Source of the DNA: Rossellomorea aquimaris
GTDB taxonomy: Bacteria; Bacillota; Bacilli; Bacillales; Bacillaceae_B
Reading direction: 5' to 3'
DNA: 64,000 bases
NCBI RefSeq assembly: GCF_035590735.1
Contig: NZ_CP141595.1
Location: forward strand, 367,001-431,000
This document shows positions 27,259-35,991 of the stretch, in pieces. The notes below the pieces were generated by a model. That model had not been told where the DNA came from. It did no database searches and saw only the letters and a program-made list of their open reading frames with translations. Position 1 is the stretch's first letter; every line of letters begins with the position of its first letter. The translations under genes and the position numbers were made by a program.

Positions 27259-28986
27259 TTGAAGGTCATACGTTTTTTAAAGCCTTACCGTGTTGCCATG
27301 GCGGTTGCCTGGGGTTTAATGCTGGTAGAGCTTGCTGTCGAACTCTTAAATCCGCTGTTTATGGCGAGGATTATTGATGAAGGAATTATGAATGGAGACT
27401 TGGACGTGGTGATGAGATGGGGCTTCATCATGGTGGGGATGTCTCTCCTCGCGTTTATTTCTGGCGTGACGAATTCATTTTTTGCCGCCCATACGAGTCA
27501 GGGATTTGGCTATGATGTGCGGGAAAGCTTATATAAAAAGGTTCAGTCGTTTTCCTTTGCAAGCTTTCATAAGCTCCCGGCATCATCCTTGATCACCAGG
27601 TTGACCAATGACGTAAGGCAGTTGCAGAATACAATCTTCATGAGTTTGCGCATTATGCTAAGGGCCCCGCTGCTAGTTGTCGGATCAACGATCATGGCAC
27701 TAATCGTGAATGTTCGTCTTGCCCTTATTTTATTAATCGTGATTCCGGTTTTATGGCTGTTCCTGTTATGGGTCCTGAAACGTGGATGGAGCCTTTTTGA
27801 AAGAGTTCAATCCCGTCTCGACAAAGTAAACGAGGTCATGAAGGAAAACCTCTCCGGAATGAGGTTAATTAAAGCATATACACGAAGCAAGTATGAAGAA
27901 AGCCGATTTCATGGCGCAAATGAAGATTTAAAGGATCGGACTGTGAGGGCCCTTCGTTTTATGGAAATCATCATGCCACTTCTGATGCTCGTGATGAATC
28001 TTGCTCTCCTATCTGTTTTGTGGTTCGGAAGTATAGATGTTGCCTCAGGTGGAGCAAAGGTAGGAGAAGTCGTAGCGATTGTCACCTATGTTACGAGAAT
28101 CTCTTCTGTTTTTTCAATTTTCTCATTTATCATTACAAGTTTTTCAAGAGCAAGGGCTTCCGCAGGCAGGGTAGAAGAGGTTCTGCAAACCGAGATAGAT
28201 TTGAAAGACGGAGAGGAAGTACTACAGGAAAATACAGTGATGAACGGAGAGATTACATTCAAAGATGTGTCGTTTCAATACCCTTCAACCCGTGGGAAGG
28301 TGCTTGAAGGCGTATCGTTTAAAGTGGAGGCTGGCGAAACGGTTTCGATCCTGGGAGCAACCGGATCGGGTAAAACCTCCCTGTTCCAACTCATTCCTCG
28401 CCTGTACGATGCGACGGAAGGGTCTGTGGAACTGGACGGTCAATCCATCAGGAGCATCTCTTTGGATCACGTAAGGAAAAATATTGGGTACGTGCCCCAG
28501 GAAGCGGTCCTGTTTTCCGGGTCCGTATCAGAAAACCTTCTATGGGGAAAAGAAGATGCCACCAGGGAAGAAATGATCCAAGCTGCAAAGGATGCCCAAA
28601 TCCATGAGACCATACTGAATCTTTCCCATGGATATGACACAGTTCTCGGTCAAAAAGGGGTCAATCTTTCAGGAGGACAGAAACAGCGTCTGTCGATTGC
28701 GAGAGCACTCATTCGAAAGCCAAAGATTTTATTACTGGACGATAGCACGAGTGCTTTGGATTTGAACACAGAATCCAAGCTGCTTCACTCCCTGAAGCAA
28801 TACGAATGTACAACGATGATCATTACACAGAAAATAAGTACGGCCATGGAATCTGATACGATTCTGCTCCTTGAAGATGGAGTGTTAATCGGAGAGGGGA
28901 CCCATACATCCCTATTAGAAGATTCCTCCCTCTATCAGCGGATTTTTCAATCTCAATTCGGAGAGGAGGAAATACATCATGTCTAA
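27259..28986 (+). CDS. ABC exporter half-transporter with degenerate ATP site (BmrC/YheI-like)
   Basis: A 575-residue type IV ABC half-transporter: six TM segments (about 1-310) then an ATPase domain. Walker A GATGSGKTS and signature LSGGQ are intact, but the Walker B ends in LLLDDSTSALD (Asp for the catalytic Glu) and the H-loop reads TMIITQKIS (Gln for His). These are the marks of the degenerate partner of a heterodimer. TTG 27259 is chosen, seven bases after AGAGGGG; ATG 27229 is possible. It overlaps the next gene by eight bases. Likely a multidrug exporter in the plasma membrane. Confidence 0.87.
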   Translation: MKVIRFLKPYRVAMAVAWGLMLVELAVELLNPLFMARIIDEGIMNGDLDVVMRWGFIMVGMSLLAFISGVTNSFFAAHTSQGFGYDVRESLYKKVQSFSFASFHKLPASSLITRLTNDVRQLQNTIFMSLRIMLRAPLLVVGSTIMALIVNVRLALILLIVIPVLWLFLLWVLKRGWSLFERVQSRLDKVNEVMKENLSGMRLIKAYTRSKYEESRFHGANEDLKDRTVRALRFMEIIMPLLMLVMNLALLSVLWFGSIDVASGGAKVGEVVAIVTYVTRISSVFSIFSFIITSFSRARASAGRVEEVLQTEIDLKDGEEVLQENTVMNGEITFKDVSFQYPSTRGKVLEGVSFKVEAGETVSILGATGSGKTSLFQLIPRLYDATEGSVELDGQSIRSISLDHVRKNIGYVPQEAVLFSGSVSENLLWGKEDATREEMIQAAKDAQIHETILNLSHGYDTVLGQKGVNLSGGQKQRLSIARALIRKPKILLLDDSTSALDLNTESKLLHSLKQYECTTMIITQKISTAMESDTILLLEDGVLIGEGTHTSLLEDSSLYQRIFQSQFGEEEIHHV

Positions 28987-30760
28987 GCATGTCCGAAAGA
29001 AACTTGGGAAAAACGATAAAGCGAAAGATGCAAGAGGGACGCTGCGTCGTCTTTGGAACTACCTTTCCGAAATGAAAGTGATCCTGTATCTCGTGATTTT
29101 AATGGTGTTCATCAGTTCAGCAGCAGCTCTTTTGGGGCCTTTCCTAGTGGGAAAAGCGATTGATGAATACATTGTAACGAAAGAGACTTCCGGATTGATT
29201 GGTCTTGTCATAGGTTTAGTAGCAGTGTACATTTTCCATTCCCTGTCCGCATGGTTCCAAAATTATTGGATGATTGGTGTGGCTCAAGATACGGTCTACC
29301 GCTTGCGGAAGGACCTTTTTCATCAATTACATCAACTATCGATCCCTTTCTTTGACAAACGGAAGCATGGGGAATTAATGAGCAGAGTGACAAATGATAT
29401 TGATAATGTGAGTGCCACGTTGAATAGTTCGTTCATTCAAATCATATCCAGTATCCTGACATTAGTGGGGACCGTCTCGATCATGCTCTGGCTCAGTCCG
29501 TTGCTTACCTTGATCACATTAACCATCGTACCTCTGATGGCTCTCGGCATGAAGTGGATTACGAAAAGGACAGGACGTTTGTTTAAACAATATCAACAAA
29601 ATATCGGGGAGCTAAACGGCTATATCGAAGAGACGATTTCGGGGCATAGCATCATCAAAACCTTTTCCCGTGAGGACACTGCGATAAAGGACTTTGGAGA
29701 AAAAAATCAACGGCTGAGAACGGCCGCGTATTGGGCCGATACCTATTCCGGGTTCATCCCGAAGCTTATGAATGTGTTGAACAATTTGAGTTTTACCATC
29801 ATTGCCGGAGTCGGAGGGATCTTCGCATTAAATGGCATGATAACCATTGGTGTGATAGTAATCTTTGCTGAATATGCCCGTCAATTCACCCGTCCGTTGA
29901 ATGAGCTCGCGAACCAATATAACACGTTATTATCGGCCATTGCAGGTGCTGAGCGAGTCTTTCAAATTTTAGACGAAGAGGAAGAAGCGAAGGATGAGGG
30001 GGATGCCGTGGAAATCGATTCCGTAGAAGGGAAAGTGGAGTTTCGGCATGTATCTTTTTCCTATGAAAAAGGGGACCAAACGCTTGAGGATGTATCCTTC
30101 ATCATTATACCGGGTGAGACCGTTGCTTTGGTCGGACCGACAGGTGCAGGTAAAACGACGATTACCAATCTGCTGTCTCGTTTCTATGAACTGAATGAAG
30201 GCACCATTGAGATTGACGGTCAGAATATACAAGTCATCAAACGGAAGAGTCTTCGTCAGCAAATGGGATTTGTCCTGCAGGATAGCTTCCTGTTTCAAGG
30301 AACGATTGCAGATAATATCCGTTACGGCAGACTCGATGCGGACGATGAAGAGGTAAGGGAAGCAGCGAAATTGGCCAATGCTCATTCCTTCATAGAGAAA
30401 ATGCCTGAGGGCTACGATACATTATTAAGACATGATGGAAGCGGGATCAGCCAGGGACAGAAACAATTATTATCCATTGCAAGAGCGATCCTTTCAAATC
30501 CGTCCATCCTTATTCTTGATGAAGCCACGAGCAGCATCGATACGATTACAGAGCTGAAGATTCAGGAAGCCCTCAAACGATTAATGAAGGGGAGAACAAG
30601 TGTAGTCGTAGCCCACCGTCTTAACACCATCCGCCAGGCCGATCAAATACTGGTCCTTGATCAAGGAAAAATCATTGAACGGGGATCTCATGATGAGCTT
30701 CTCAAGCAGAACGGGTTCTATCATGGGCTGTATCATAGTCAGTTGAAGGAGAGCAGTTGA
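28979..30760 (+). CDS. ABC exporter half-transporter, catalytic partner (BmrD/YheH-like)
   Basis: A 593-residue half-transporter with six TM segments and an ATPase domain. Walker A GPTGAGKTT, Walker B LILDEATSSID with the catalytic Glu, and H-loop VVVAHRLNTI are intact. The signature motif is ISQGQ instead of LSGGQ. In the heterodimer this altered signature faces the altered Walker B and H-loop of the partner, so all defects fall in one of the two ATP sites. It is somewhat shorter than BmrD (recalled as about 670 residues). Overlaps the upstream gene by eight bases. Confidence 0.88.
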   Translation: MSKHVRKKLGKNDKAKDARGTLRRLWNYLSEMKVILYLVILMVFISSAAALLGPFLVGKAIDEYIVTKETSGLIGLVIGLVAVYIFHSLSAWFQNYWMIGVAQDTVYRLRKDLFHQLHQLSIPFFDKRKHGELMSRVTNDIDNVSATLNSSFIQIISSILTLVGTVSIMLWLSPLLTLITLTIVPLMALGMKWITKRTGRLFKQYQQNIGELNGYIEETISGHSIIKTFSREDTAIKDFGEKNQRLRTAAYWADTYSGFIPKLMNVLNNLSFTIIAGVGGIFALNGMITIGVIVIFAEYARQFTRPLNELANQYNTLLSAIAGAERVFQILDEEEEAKDEGDAVEIDSVEGKVEFRHVSFSYEKGDQTLEDVSFIIIPGETVALVGPTGAGKTTITNLLSRFYELNEGTIEIDGQNIQVIKRKSLRQQMGFVLQDSFLFQGTIADNIRYGRLDADDEEVREAAKLANAHSFIEKMPEGYDTLLRHDGSGISQGQKQLLSIARAILSNPSILILDEATSSIDTITELKIQEALKRLMKGRTSVVVAHRLNTIRQADQILVLDQGKIIERGSHDELLKQNGFYHGLYHSQLKESS

Positions 30761-30793
30761 TTGGTTGAGTGAATCTGCGCGGGAATTCAGGTT

Positions 30794-30906
30794 TTGAAAA
30801 TGAATTCTGAGATTTGAAAATAAAATCCAAAAGTTGAAAATAAATGTAGGGAAGTTGAAAATAAAAATCAAAAGTTGAAAATAAATGTAGAGAAGTTGAA
30901 AATAAA
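30794..30906. repeat. Six phased direct repeats, TTGAAAATAAA core
   Basis: The core TTGAAAATRAA begins at 30794, 30814, 30834, 30855, 30875 and 30896, that is every 20 or 21 bases. Between the cores the sequence alternates between two types (ATGTAGRGAAG and AATCAAAAG-like). It lies in no gene, between the ABC exporter operon and a strong terminator. A-tracts at two-turn spacing should bend the DNA in one direction. Confidence 0.8.
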
Positions 30907-30976
30907 ATGGAAATGCACTGTTGATCTTCGGTAGAAATACTCTGCTGCTGCACTCCAAAAAGTCAGCGTTTTCATC

Positions 30977-31026
30977 AAATACAAAAAAACCTCAAAAGTC
31001 AGCACTTTTGAGGTTTTTTTGTATTT
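30977..31026. terminator. Strong bidirectional terminator
   Basis: Perfect 23-base inverted repeat: 30977-30999 and 31004-31026 around CAGC, with central CCTCAAAAGT/ACTTTTGAGG and seven-base A and T runs. It ends any rightward transcript from the ABC operon and any leftward transcript from the structured region at 31030-31240. Confidence 0.92.
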
Positions 31027-31029
31027 AAG

Positions 31030-31240
31030 GGGCTAATCATCCCGTTAGCGATCCCTTTGGTGTTGCCTTAATCGGATAAAGGCAACTCTGTAACTTGCAA
31101 CATCACAAGTAATATATTTATATCTTGAACGTTGTTTGCAGATAATAAACAGCCGCGGGCAATTCCTTGAGTCGTTTGATATACCTAAACGACGTAAGCC
31201 CTACCTCTCTTACATCCTAACGGCTCCGAAGCCGATCCAG
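31030..31240 (-). ncRNA. Candidate structured noncoding RNA, unidentified
   Basis: A gene-free stretch that is less AT-rich than its surroundings and dense in short hairpins: 31032-31036/31045-31049, 31062-31069/31079-31086 (GTTGCCTT/AAGGCAAC), 31093-31097/31106-31110, 31171-31177/31187-31193 (GTCGTTT/AAACGAC), 31194-31198/31209-31213 and 31221-31225/31230-31234 (CGGCT/AGCCG). A long-range pair 31042-31048 with 31217-31223 (CCGTTAG/CTAACGG) competes with two of these. The leftward strand is favoured because it would end at the strong terminator 30977-31026 and has AT-rich sequence upstream (31290-31350). It does not match tmRNA, RNase P, SRP RNA or common riboswitches that I can recall. Confidence 0.4.
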
Positions 31241-31369
31241 TGTGAATAAGTTGTTAAATCAAAACAGAATAGAATTACGAATTATCTTCTCTATCGTTTT
31301 AATGTATGTTACAAGATTACAATAACTAAATATAACATCAATATTAAAACGTGTCAAGGGAATTTCCGA

Positions 31370-31792
31370 TTATAATTCAAGCGACTGCGGGGAATTCTCC
31401 TCGTCATTCATTAAGCGGATGGCGGTGGGTTGGATTTTTAAGACGATGTATTCCGGATCGTCTGGACCCTCAAACCATCTTTTCATATGGTCATTCCACA
31501 GTTTTTCCTTATAATGAGTGGACTCTTCAATGGTGGCGCGACCTTCAATTTCGACGAAGGTATCTCCATACCCCTCACCTTCGTAACCAAGAAGGATATG
31601 TACATTAGGATTGTCCTCAATTTCATCTGTCTTATGGGTTTCCTTGTTTGTTGGGGTATAAAGAGTCAGCTCATCATGTGAAAACGTCATATAACGGGAA
31701 TGAGGTTTATTATTTTTAACCGTTGCCAGTGTCCCTACTTTGCTTTCATCTAGCACTTTTAAGATTTGTTGTTTCAGTTCAGCTTGTGACAT
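31370..31792 (-). CDS. ydaG: General stress protein 26-like, pyridoxamine 5'-phosphate oxidase fold
   Basis: A 140-residue flavin-binding split-barrel protein, the same length as YdaG of Bacillus subtilis. Visible motifs are VGTLATVKNNKPHSRYM (about 20-36) and PNVHILLGYEG. ATG 31792 follows AAAGGAGA; the ORF can be extended to 31828, but that lacks a ribosome binding site. It may be a stress-induced FMN protein; the substrate is unknown. A GTTTAT, 15-base spacer, GGAATA arrangement upstream is a weak sigma-B candidate. Confidence 0.82.
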   Translation of the reverse strand: MSQAELKQQILKVLDESKVGTLATVKNNKPHSRYMTFSHDELTLYTPTNKETHKTDEIEDNPNVHILLGYEGEGYGDTFVEIEGRATIEESTHYKEKLWNDHMKRWFEGPDDPEYIVLKIQPTAIRLMNDEENSPQSLEL

Positions 31793-31925
31793 ACAATCCA
31801 TCTCCTTTAAAGGTTCATTTATATCCATACTATTCCTTTTATTAAGGTGAAATAAACATAGGAATGTGTATTTGGGGTGCTGTCCGGGAATAACGGAAAT
31901 AACAAAGAAACAAAGGATGATGAGC

Positions 31926-32564
31926 GTGATACCGGAAGAATTAGTCGATATCTGTAAGAAAAGGATGGAACCTTATCCCTGTGAGGGGTTTGTATACGGA
32001 CGCGGCCCGGAGCAGCCGACCATCATGATTGTCGGGGAAGCTCCAGGTGAAACCGAGATTCATAATGGAATGCCGTTTAGTGGACGGGCAGGAAAAGTGC
32101 TGGATGATTTATTTCAGTATCTGGAGGTTCCAAGGGAAGACATATATTTTACCTCAACGGTCAGAAGCAGACCTTATAAGATTGTCCCTAAGAAAATAGG
32201 GGGAAATGAGATCGTGGAGAAGAAGTATAACAGGGCCCCGAATCGTAAAGAACAGCTGGCTCATGCTCCGATCCTGGATTATGAGCTGCAGCATATTAAG
32301 CCAAAACAGCTTGTAACCTTGGGGAATATCGGTTTACAAAGACTTTTAGGGAATCAGTACACGATATCACAAATGCATGGCCGGCTGATTCACGCTAAAG
32401 TCAGGCGGTTAAAGGATCTTGATTCAAATGAGTGGATCATGAGCGATGAAAGCTACTCCATATTTCCGACCTTTCATCCTGCATCGATCTTCTACAATCG
32501 CTCATTAGAAAAAGAAATCTATAAAGACCTGGATAAGTTGAAAGAAATCCTCAGGGGGAAATAA
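31926..32564 (+). CDS. Uracil-DNA glycosylase superfamily protein, family-4-like
   Basis: A 212-residue UDG-fold protein. Motif A is VGEAPGETE, as in family 4 enzymes, followed by MPFSGRAGKVLDDL; the late motif is TFHPASIFYN (HPA, binding the minor groove). The iron-sulphur cysteines of family 4 are not conserved: only two cysteines are near the N-terminus, nine residues apart. It may excise uracil or be a non-cluster relative. The start is uncertain: GTG 31926 is eight bases after AAAGGA, while ATG 31917/31920 lie within the ribosome binding site and the ORF opens at 31866. Confidence 0.75.
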   Translation: MIPEELVDICKKRMEPYPCEGFVYGRGPEQPTIMIVGEAPGETEIHNGMPFSGRAGKVLDDLFQYLEVPREDIYFTSTVRSRPYKIVPKKIGGNEIVEKKYNRAPNRKEQLAHAPILDYELQHIKPKQLVTLGNIGLQRLLGNQYTISQMHGRLIHAKVRRLKDLDSNEWIMSDESYSIFPTFHPASIFYNRSLEKEIYKDLDKLKEILRGK

Positions 32565-32567
32565 CAT

Positions 32568-32605
32568 AAAGAAGGCTGGCATTTATTTAAGTGCCAGCCT
32601 TCTTT
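32568..32605. terminator. Bidirectional terminator
   Basis: Perfect 14-base arms AAAGAAGGCTGGCA (32568-32581) and its complement (32592-32605) between convergent UDG and SASP genes. Confidence 0.92.
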
Positions 32606-32608
32606 AAG

Positions 32609-32857
32609 CTATTTTTTATTTAGATTCTCCTGAGCCATTCGCACAAGCTCCTTCACCATGTTACCGCCAATTCTTCCGCCAACTTTTCCTGCTTGCTCAG
32701 ACGTTAATTTTCCATTATAACCTCTTTGGAGAGGAATACCTTGTTCCTTGGCGATTTCATATTTCGCTTCTTTGGGATCTTGCGTACCAGAAACTTTCGC
32801 TTTTAATTGATCCATCGCAGCCCGGGATTCAGGTACAAGAAGTTTTTTTCTCGACAT
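32609..32857 (-). CDS. Alpha/beta-type small acid-soluble spore protein
   Basis: An 82-residue SASP. It has the germination-protease site KYEIAKEQGI (about 34-43), the DNA-binding core GYNGKLTSEQAGKVGGRIGG and a final helix. It coats spore DNA, shifts it to A-like form and protects it against UV and heat. It is slightly longer than the usual 60-72 residues because of the N-terminal MSRKKLLVPESRAAMDQLK. ATG 32857 follows AAGGGGTG. Expression in the forespore (sigma-G) is expected from the family; a clear promoter was not identified. Confidence 0.93.
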   Translation of the reverse strand: MSRKKLLVPESRAAMDQLKAKVSGTQDPKEAKYEIAKEQGIPLQRGYNGKLTSEQAGKVGGRIGGNMVKELVRMAQENLNKK

Positions 32858-33036
32858 ATTTTCACCCCTTTATTAGATTGCCCCGAAAAAATTTTTTGTA
32901 GTACGAAGTCATGTCTTATAAGGGTTTCTGTTCCTTTTAAAAAGAAGGGGAACAAAAAAAGATTGTCTAATTTGTGTCAAATAAAATATAATTCTTAATA
33001 GTTAGAACATTTTTACAAAGAAAAGGGGGAAATGCC

Positions 33037-34494
33037 GTGGAAGAATTAGTTGGCAAGTTGGTAGGAATACTTTGGTCTCCGGTCATGATTTACTTCTGTT
33101 TGGGTGTAGGATTATTATTTTCTATTTTAACGAAGTTTTTACAGGTCCGGTTGATTAAAGATATGGTGGTTCAAATGTTTAAGGGTGGCAGTTCCAAAGC
33201 AGGAGTATCTTCATTCCAGGCCTTGGCGCTGTCGTTATCAGGACGTGTCGGGACGGGTAACATCGCCGGTACAGCAACAGCCATTGCTTTCGGTGGTCCA
33301 GGGGCGGTTTTCTGGATGTGGACGATTGCATTCATCGGTGCAAGCAGTGCCTTCATTGAATCCACACTTGCTCAAATTTACAAAGTGAAGCAGGATGGGG
33401 AATACCGTGGAGGGCCAGCCTACTACATTGAAAAAGGGATCGGCTGGAAATGGTATGCCGTACTATTCTCACTTGCTACACTGCTGGCGATGAGTATTCT
33501 AATGCCTGGTATTCAATCAAACTCCATAGCGTTAGGTCTTGAAAATGCATTTGGGCTTAGTACAACTGTAACGGGTATTGGTCTTGTCGTGTTAATCGGG
33601 GTCATCATTTTTGGTGGTGTCAAACGTATCGCTGGAGTAGCTTCTTACGTTGTCCCATTTATGGCGATTGCCTATATTCTTCTATCTCTTATCATTGTAG
33701 GAATGAATATTACTGAAATTCCGGCAGTTTTTGCGCTTATCTTCAAAAGTGCATTCGGCTTTGATTCAGCATTCGGTGGAATCATCGGGATGGCCGTATC
33801 TTGGGGAGTGAAACGCGGAATTTACTCCAACGAAGCAGGTCAGGGTACAGGACCACATGCTGCAGCGGCAGCAGAAGTTTCCCACCCTGCGAAACAAGGG
33901 CTGGTTCAAGCCTTTTCCGTTTACATCGATACTCTTCTGGTTTGTTCAGCTACAGCGTTCATGATCTTATTTACGGGATCTTTCAATACAGAAGCTCCTG
34001 ATGGAACAATGCTTGCGAACAATCTAGAAGGAATCGAAGCCGGACCTGGTTATACACAGGCAGCCATTGAATCAGTCATCCCTGGATTCGGAGCATCATT
34101 CGTCGCGATTGCATTATTCTTCTTTGCTTTTACGACAATCATGGCTTACTACTACATGGCGGAAACGAATGTTGCTTACTTAATGAGAGGGAAGAATTCA
34201 AAAGTGGCGATGGCCATCTTAAAGGTTGTCCTTCTTGCTGCTACATTCTACGGGGCAGTGAGAGAAGCCGCTTTAGCATGGGCATTGGGTGATATCGGTC
34301 TCGGAATCATGGTATGGCTGAACTTAATCGCTATTCTAATTCTGGCCAAACCTGCCTTGAAAGCACTTAAGGATTATGAAGAACAGAAAAAACAGGGTCT
34401 TGACCCAGTCTTTAACTCTACAAAGCTCGGCATCAAGAATGCAGAGTTCTGGGAGCAGGAGTATAAAGTAGAAGACAAGGAAAATGCTTCTTAA
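33037..34494 (+). CDS. Alanine/Na+ symporter, AGCS family
   Basis: A 485-residue sodium:amino-acid symporter with about eleven TM segments. The AGCS signature GTGNIAGTATAIAFGGPG is at about 75-92, and SNEAGQGTGPHAAAAA at about 265-280. It imports alanine, glycine or glutamine with Na+; AlsT of Bacillus subtilis is the nearest named relative I recall. GTG 33037 is the start, seven bases after AAAGGGGG. Monocistronic with a terminator. Confidence 0.9.
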   Translation: MEELVGKLVGILWSPVMIYFCLGVGLLFSILTKFLQVRLIKDMVVQMFKGGSSKAGVSSFQALALSLSGRVGTGNIAGTATAIAFGGPGAVFWMWTIAFIGASSAFIESTLAQIYKVKQDGEYRGGPAYYIEKGIGWKWYAVLFSLATLLAMSILMPGIQSNSIALGLENAFGLSTTVTGIGLVVLIGVIIFGGVKRIAGVASYVVPFMAIAYILLSLIIVGMNITEIPAVFALIFKSAFGFDSAFGGIIGMAVSWGVKRGIYSNEAGQGTGPHAAAAAEVSHPAKQGLVQAFSVYIDTLLVCSATAFMILFTGSFNTEAPDGTMLANNLEGIEAGPGYTQAAIESVIPGFGASFVAIALFFFAFTTIMAYYYMAETNVAYLMRGKNSKVAMAILKVVLLAATFYGAVREAALAWALGDIGLGIMVWLNLIAILILAKPALKALKDYEEQKKQGLDPVFNSTKLGIKNAEFWEQEYKVEDKENAS

Positions 34495-34504
34495 CCTATA
34501 AAAG

Positions 34505-34538
34505 AAACCTGTTGCCTATCTCGGCAGCAGGTTTTTTT
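34505..34538 (+). terminator. Terminator after AGCS symporter
   Basis: AAACCTGTTGCC (34505-34516) pairs with GGCAGCAGGTTT (34523-34534, one G-U), followed by T. Confidence 0.9.
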
Positions 34539-34772
34539 GGTTTTTCTAATACTCTTTTCGTAGCATGGTTGTTTCATGATTCTTATTGAGTGCTGTCGCC
34601 CTGTTCAATTAGCATACTGGTAGATTGGTAAAATGAAAATAGGTTTATACGGAAAATGGTAAAGGTGTATTCCGATCAGTTTAGTGAACAATATCTTTGA
34701 GTTAGACATGTGAATTGATTATGATAAATAGAAGATGTGAAAAGGTGATTTTAATCAGGAGGTGCTGTGTTA

Positions 34773-35939
34773 ATGGACTTATATGAACCGTATATACAGA
34801 ATGACCGCCAAAGAAATCTGGTTGGTTTAGCTGGTGAGCTTGCTGATGCGTTTTCTGAACGAGGGGAAGCGTATGACAGGGAAGATGAATTTCCTTATGA
34901 AAATTTCAACGAACTGAAGAAAAAGGGATATGGAACATTATCTCTTCCTAAAGAGTACGGCGGAGAAGAAATCAGCTTATATGAGTTAGTGATGATTCAA
35001 GAAAGGCTTGCTACAGGGGACGCAGCAACGGCTTTGTCCATTGGCTGGCATCTCGGGGGATTGATGGAACTGACGGAATCCCGGACATGGGAGGAAGGAG
35101 TGTTCAAGGAACTTTGTGAGGAGATTGTAGCAAACAACGCTCTCATTAACCGGGCAGCATCCGAACCGGCAACGGGGAGCCCCACTCGTGGAGGGCTTCC
35201 CGAAACCAAAGCAGTGAAAATCGAAGAGGGATGGAAAGTAAGCGGCAGGAAATCCTTTACTTCTATGGCGAGAATCCTGGATTATTCTTTAGTTTCAGCA
35301 ACAATCGGTGATACCGAAGAGAAAGGATTCTTCCTGGTGAATCATGACCTGGAAGGAGTAAGCATCGAAGAAACGTGGGATACGATGTCCATGAAGGGAA
35401 CGGGCAGTGATGATCTCGTTCTCACGGATGTTCATCTCCCACCTTCCGCCCTAGTCGAACGTGATAGTGTAAATCCAAGAGGTAAGAATGATCTTCCTAA
35501 AGCATGGCTCCTGCACATACCCGCTTGCTATATAGGTGTTGCGATAGCCGCCCGCAACTATGCCATCCAATTTGCGAAGGACTATTCACCAAACAGTCTG
35601 CCGGGACCGATCAAGGATGTACCTGAAGTACAACGGAAAATTGGTGAAATAGAATTGGAACTATTTAAGGCTAGACAAATTCTCTATTCAGTAGCTGATA
35701 AGTGGGTGAGGGAGCCTGAGAAACGGAAAGACATGGCTTCAGAGCTTGCTTCTGTAAAACATGTTGTGACGAACAGCGCTTTTCACATTGTGGACATCGC
35801 CATGAGAATCGTTGGTGCAAAAAGTCTTTTCCGCTCGAATCCGATGCAGCGTTATTATCGTGATGTCAGGGCAGGACTTCACAATCCACCGATGGATGAT
35901 ATGGTGATAGGAATGTTAGCGAATAACGCTTTGAAATAA
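34773..35939 (+). CDS. Acyl-CoA dehydrogenase family protein
   Basis: A 388-residue FAD enzyme of the acyl-CoA dehydrogenase fold (YdbM-like in Bacillus). N-terminal LSLPKEYGGEEISLYE, central SGRKSFTSMARILDY and MSMKGTGSDD are family blocks. The usual catalytic Glu near residue 370 is not obvious in the C-terminal YYRDVRAGLHNPPMDD segment, which recalls acyl-CoA dehydrogenase-like monooxygenases, so a flavin monooxygenase role is possible. ATG 34773 follows AGGAGGT by nine bases; GTG 34767 is too close. The 230 bases upstream hold no gene. Confidence 0.82.
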   Translation: MDLYEPYIQNDRQRNLVGLAGELADAFSERGEAYDREDEFPYENFNELKKKGYGTLSLPKEYGGEEISLYELVMIQERLATGDAATALSIGWHLGGLMELTESRTWEEGVFKELCEEIVANNALINRAASEPATGSPTRGGLPETKAVKIEEGWKVSGRKSFTSMARILDYSLVSATIGDTEEKGFFLVNHDLEGVSIEETWDTMSMKGTGSDDLVLTDVHLPPSALVERDSVNPRGKNDLPKAWLLHIPACYIGVAIAARNYAIQFAKDYSPNSLPGPIKDVPEVQRKIGEIELELFKARQILYSVADKWVREPEKRKDMASELASVKHVVTNSAFHIVDIAMRIVGAKSLFRSNPMQRYYRDVRAGLHNPPMDDMVIGMLANNALK

Positions 35940-35951
35940 GATTTCAATAGA

Positions 35952-35983
35952 AAAGGTATAGACAGGATTTTGTCTATACCTTT
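35952..35983. terminator. Bidirectional terminator
   Basis: Perfect arms AAAGGTATAGACA (35952-35964) and TGTCTATACCTTT (35971-35983) between convergent genes. Confidence 0.92.
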
Positions 35984-35991
35984 ATAAATGT

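Noticed and set aside
30794..30906. Regular repeats at first sight like a CRISPR array
   Set aside because: Repeats are only about 11 bases with 20-base period and two alternating linkers; there are no 30-base unique spacers and no cas genes.
30581..30958. Two overlapping minus-strand frames with Phe/Leu/Ile repeats
   Set aside because: They are translations of the A-tract repeats and of the antisense of the ABC gene, without ribosome binding sites.
31030..31240. Possible tmRNA, RNase P, SRP RNA or known riboswitch
   Set aside because: None of the conserved cores of those RNAs could be matched by eye; it is kept only as an unidentified candidate.
32870..32940. Sigma-G promoter for the SASP gene
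   Set aside because: A CGTACTA resembles the -10 box, but no -35 match at the right distance was found.
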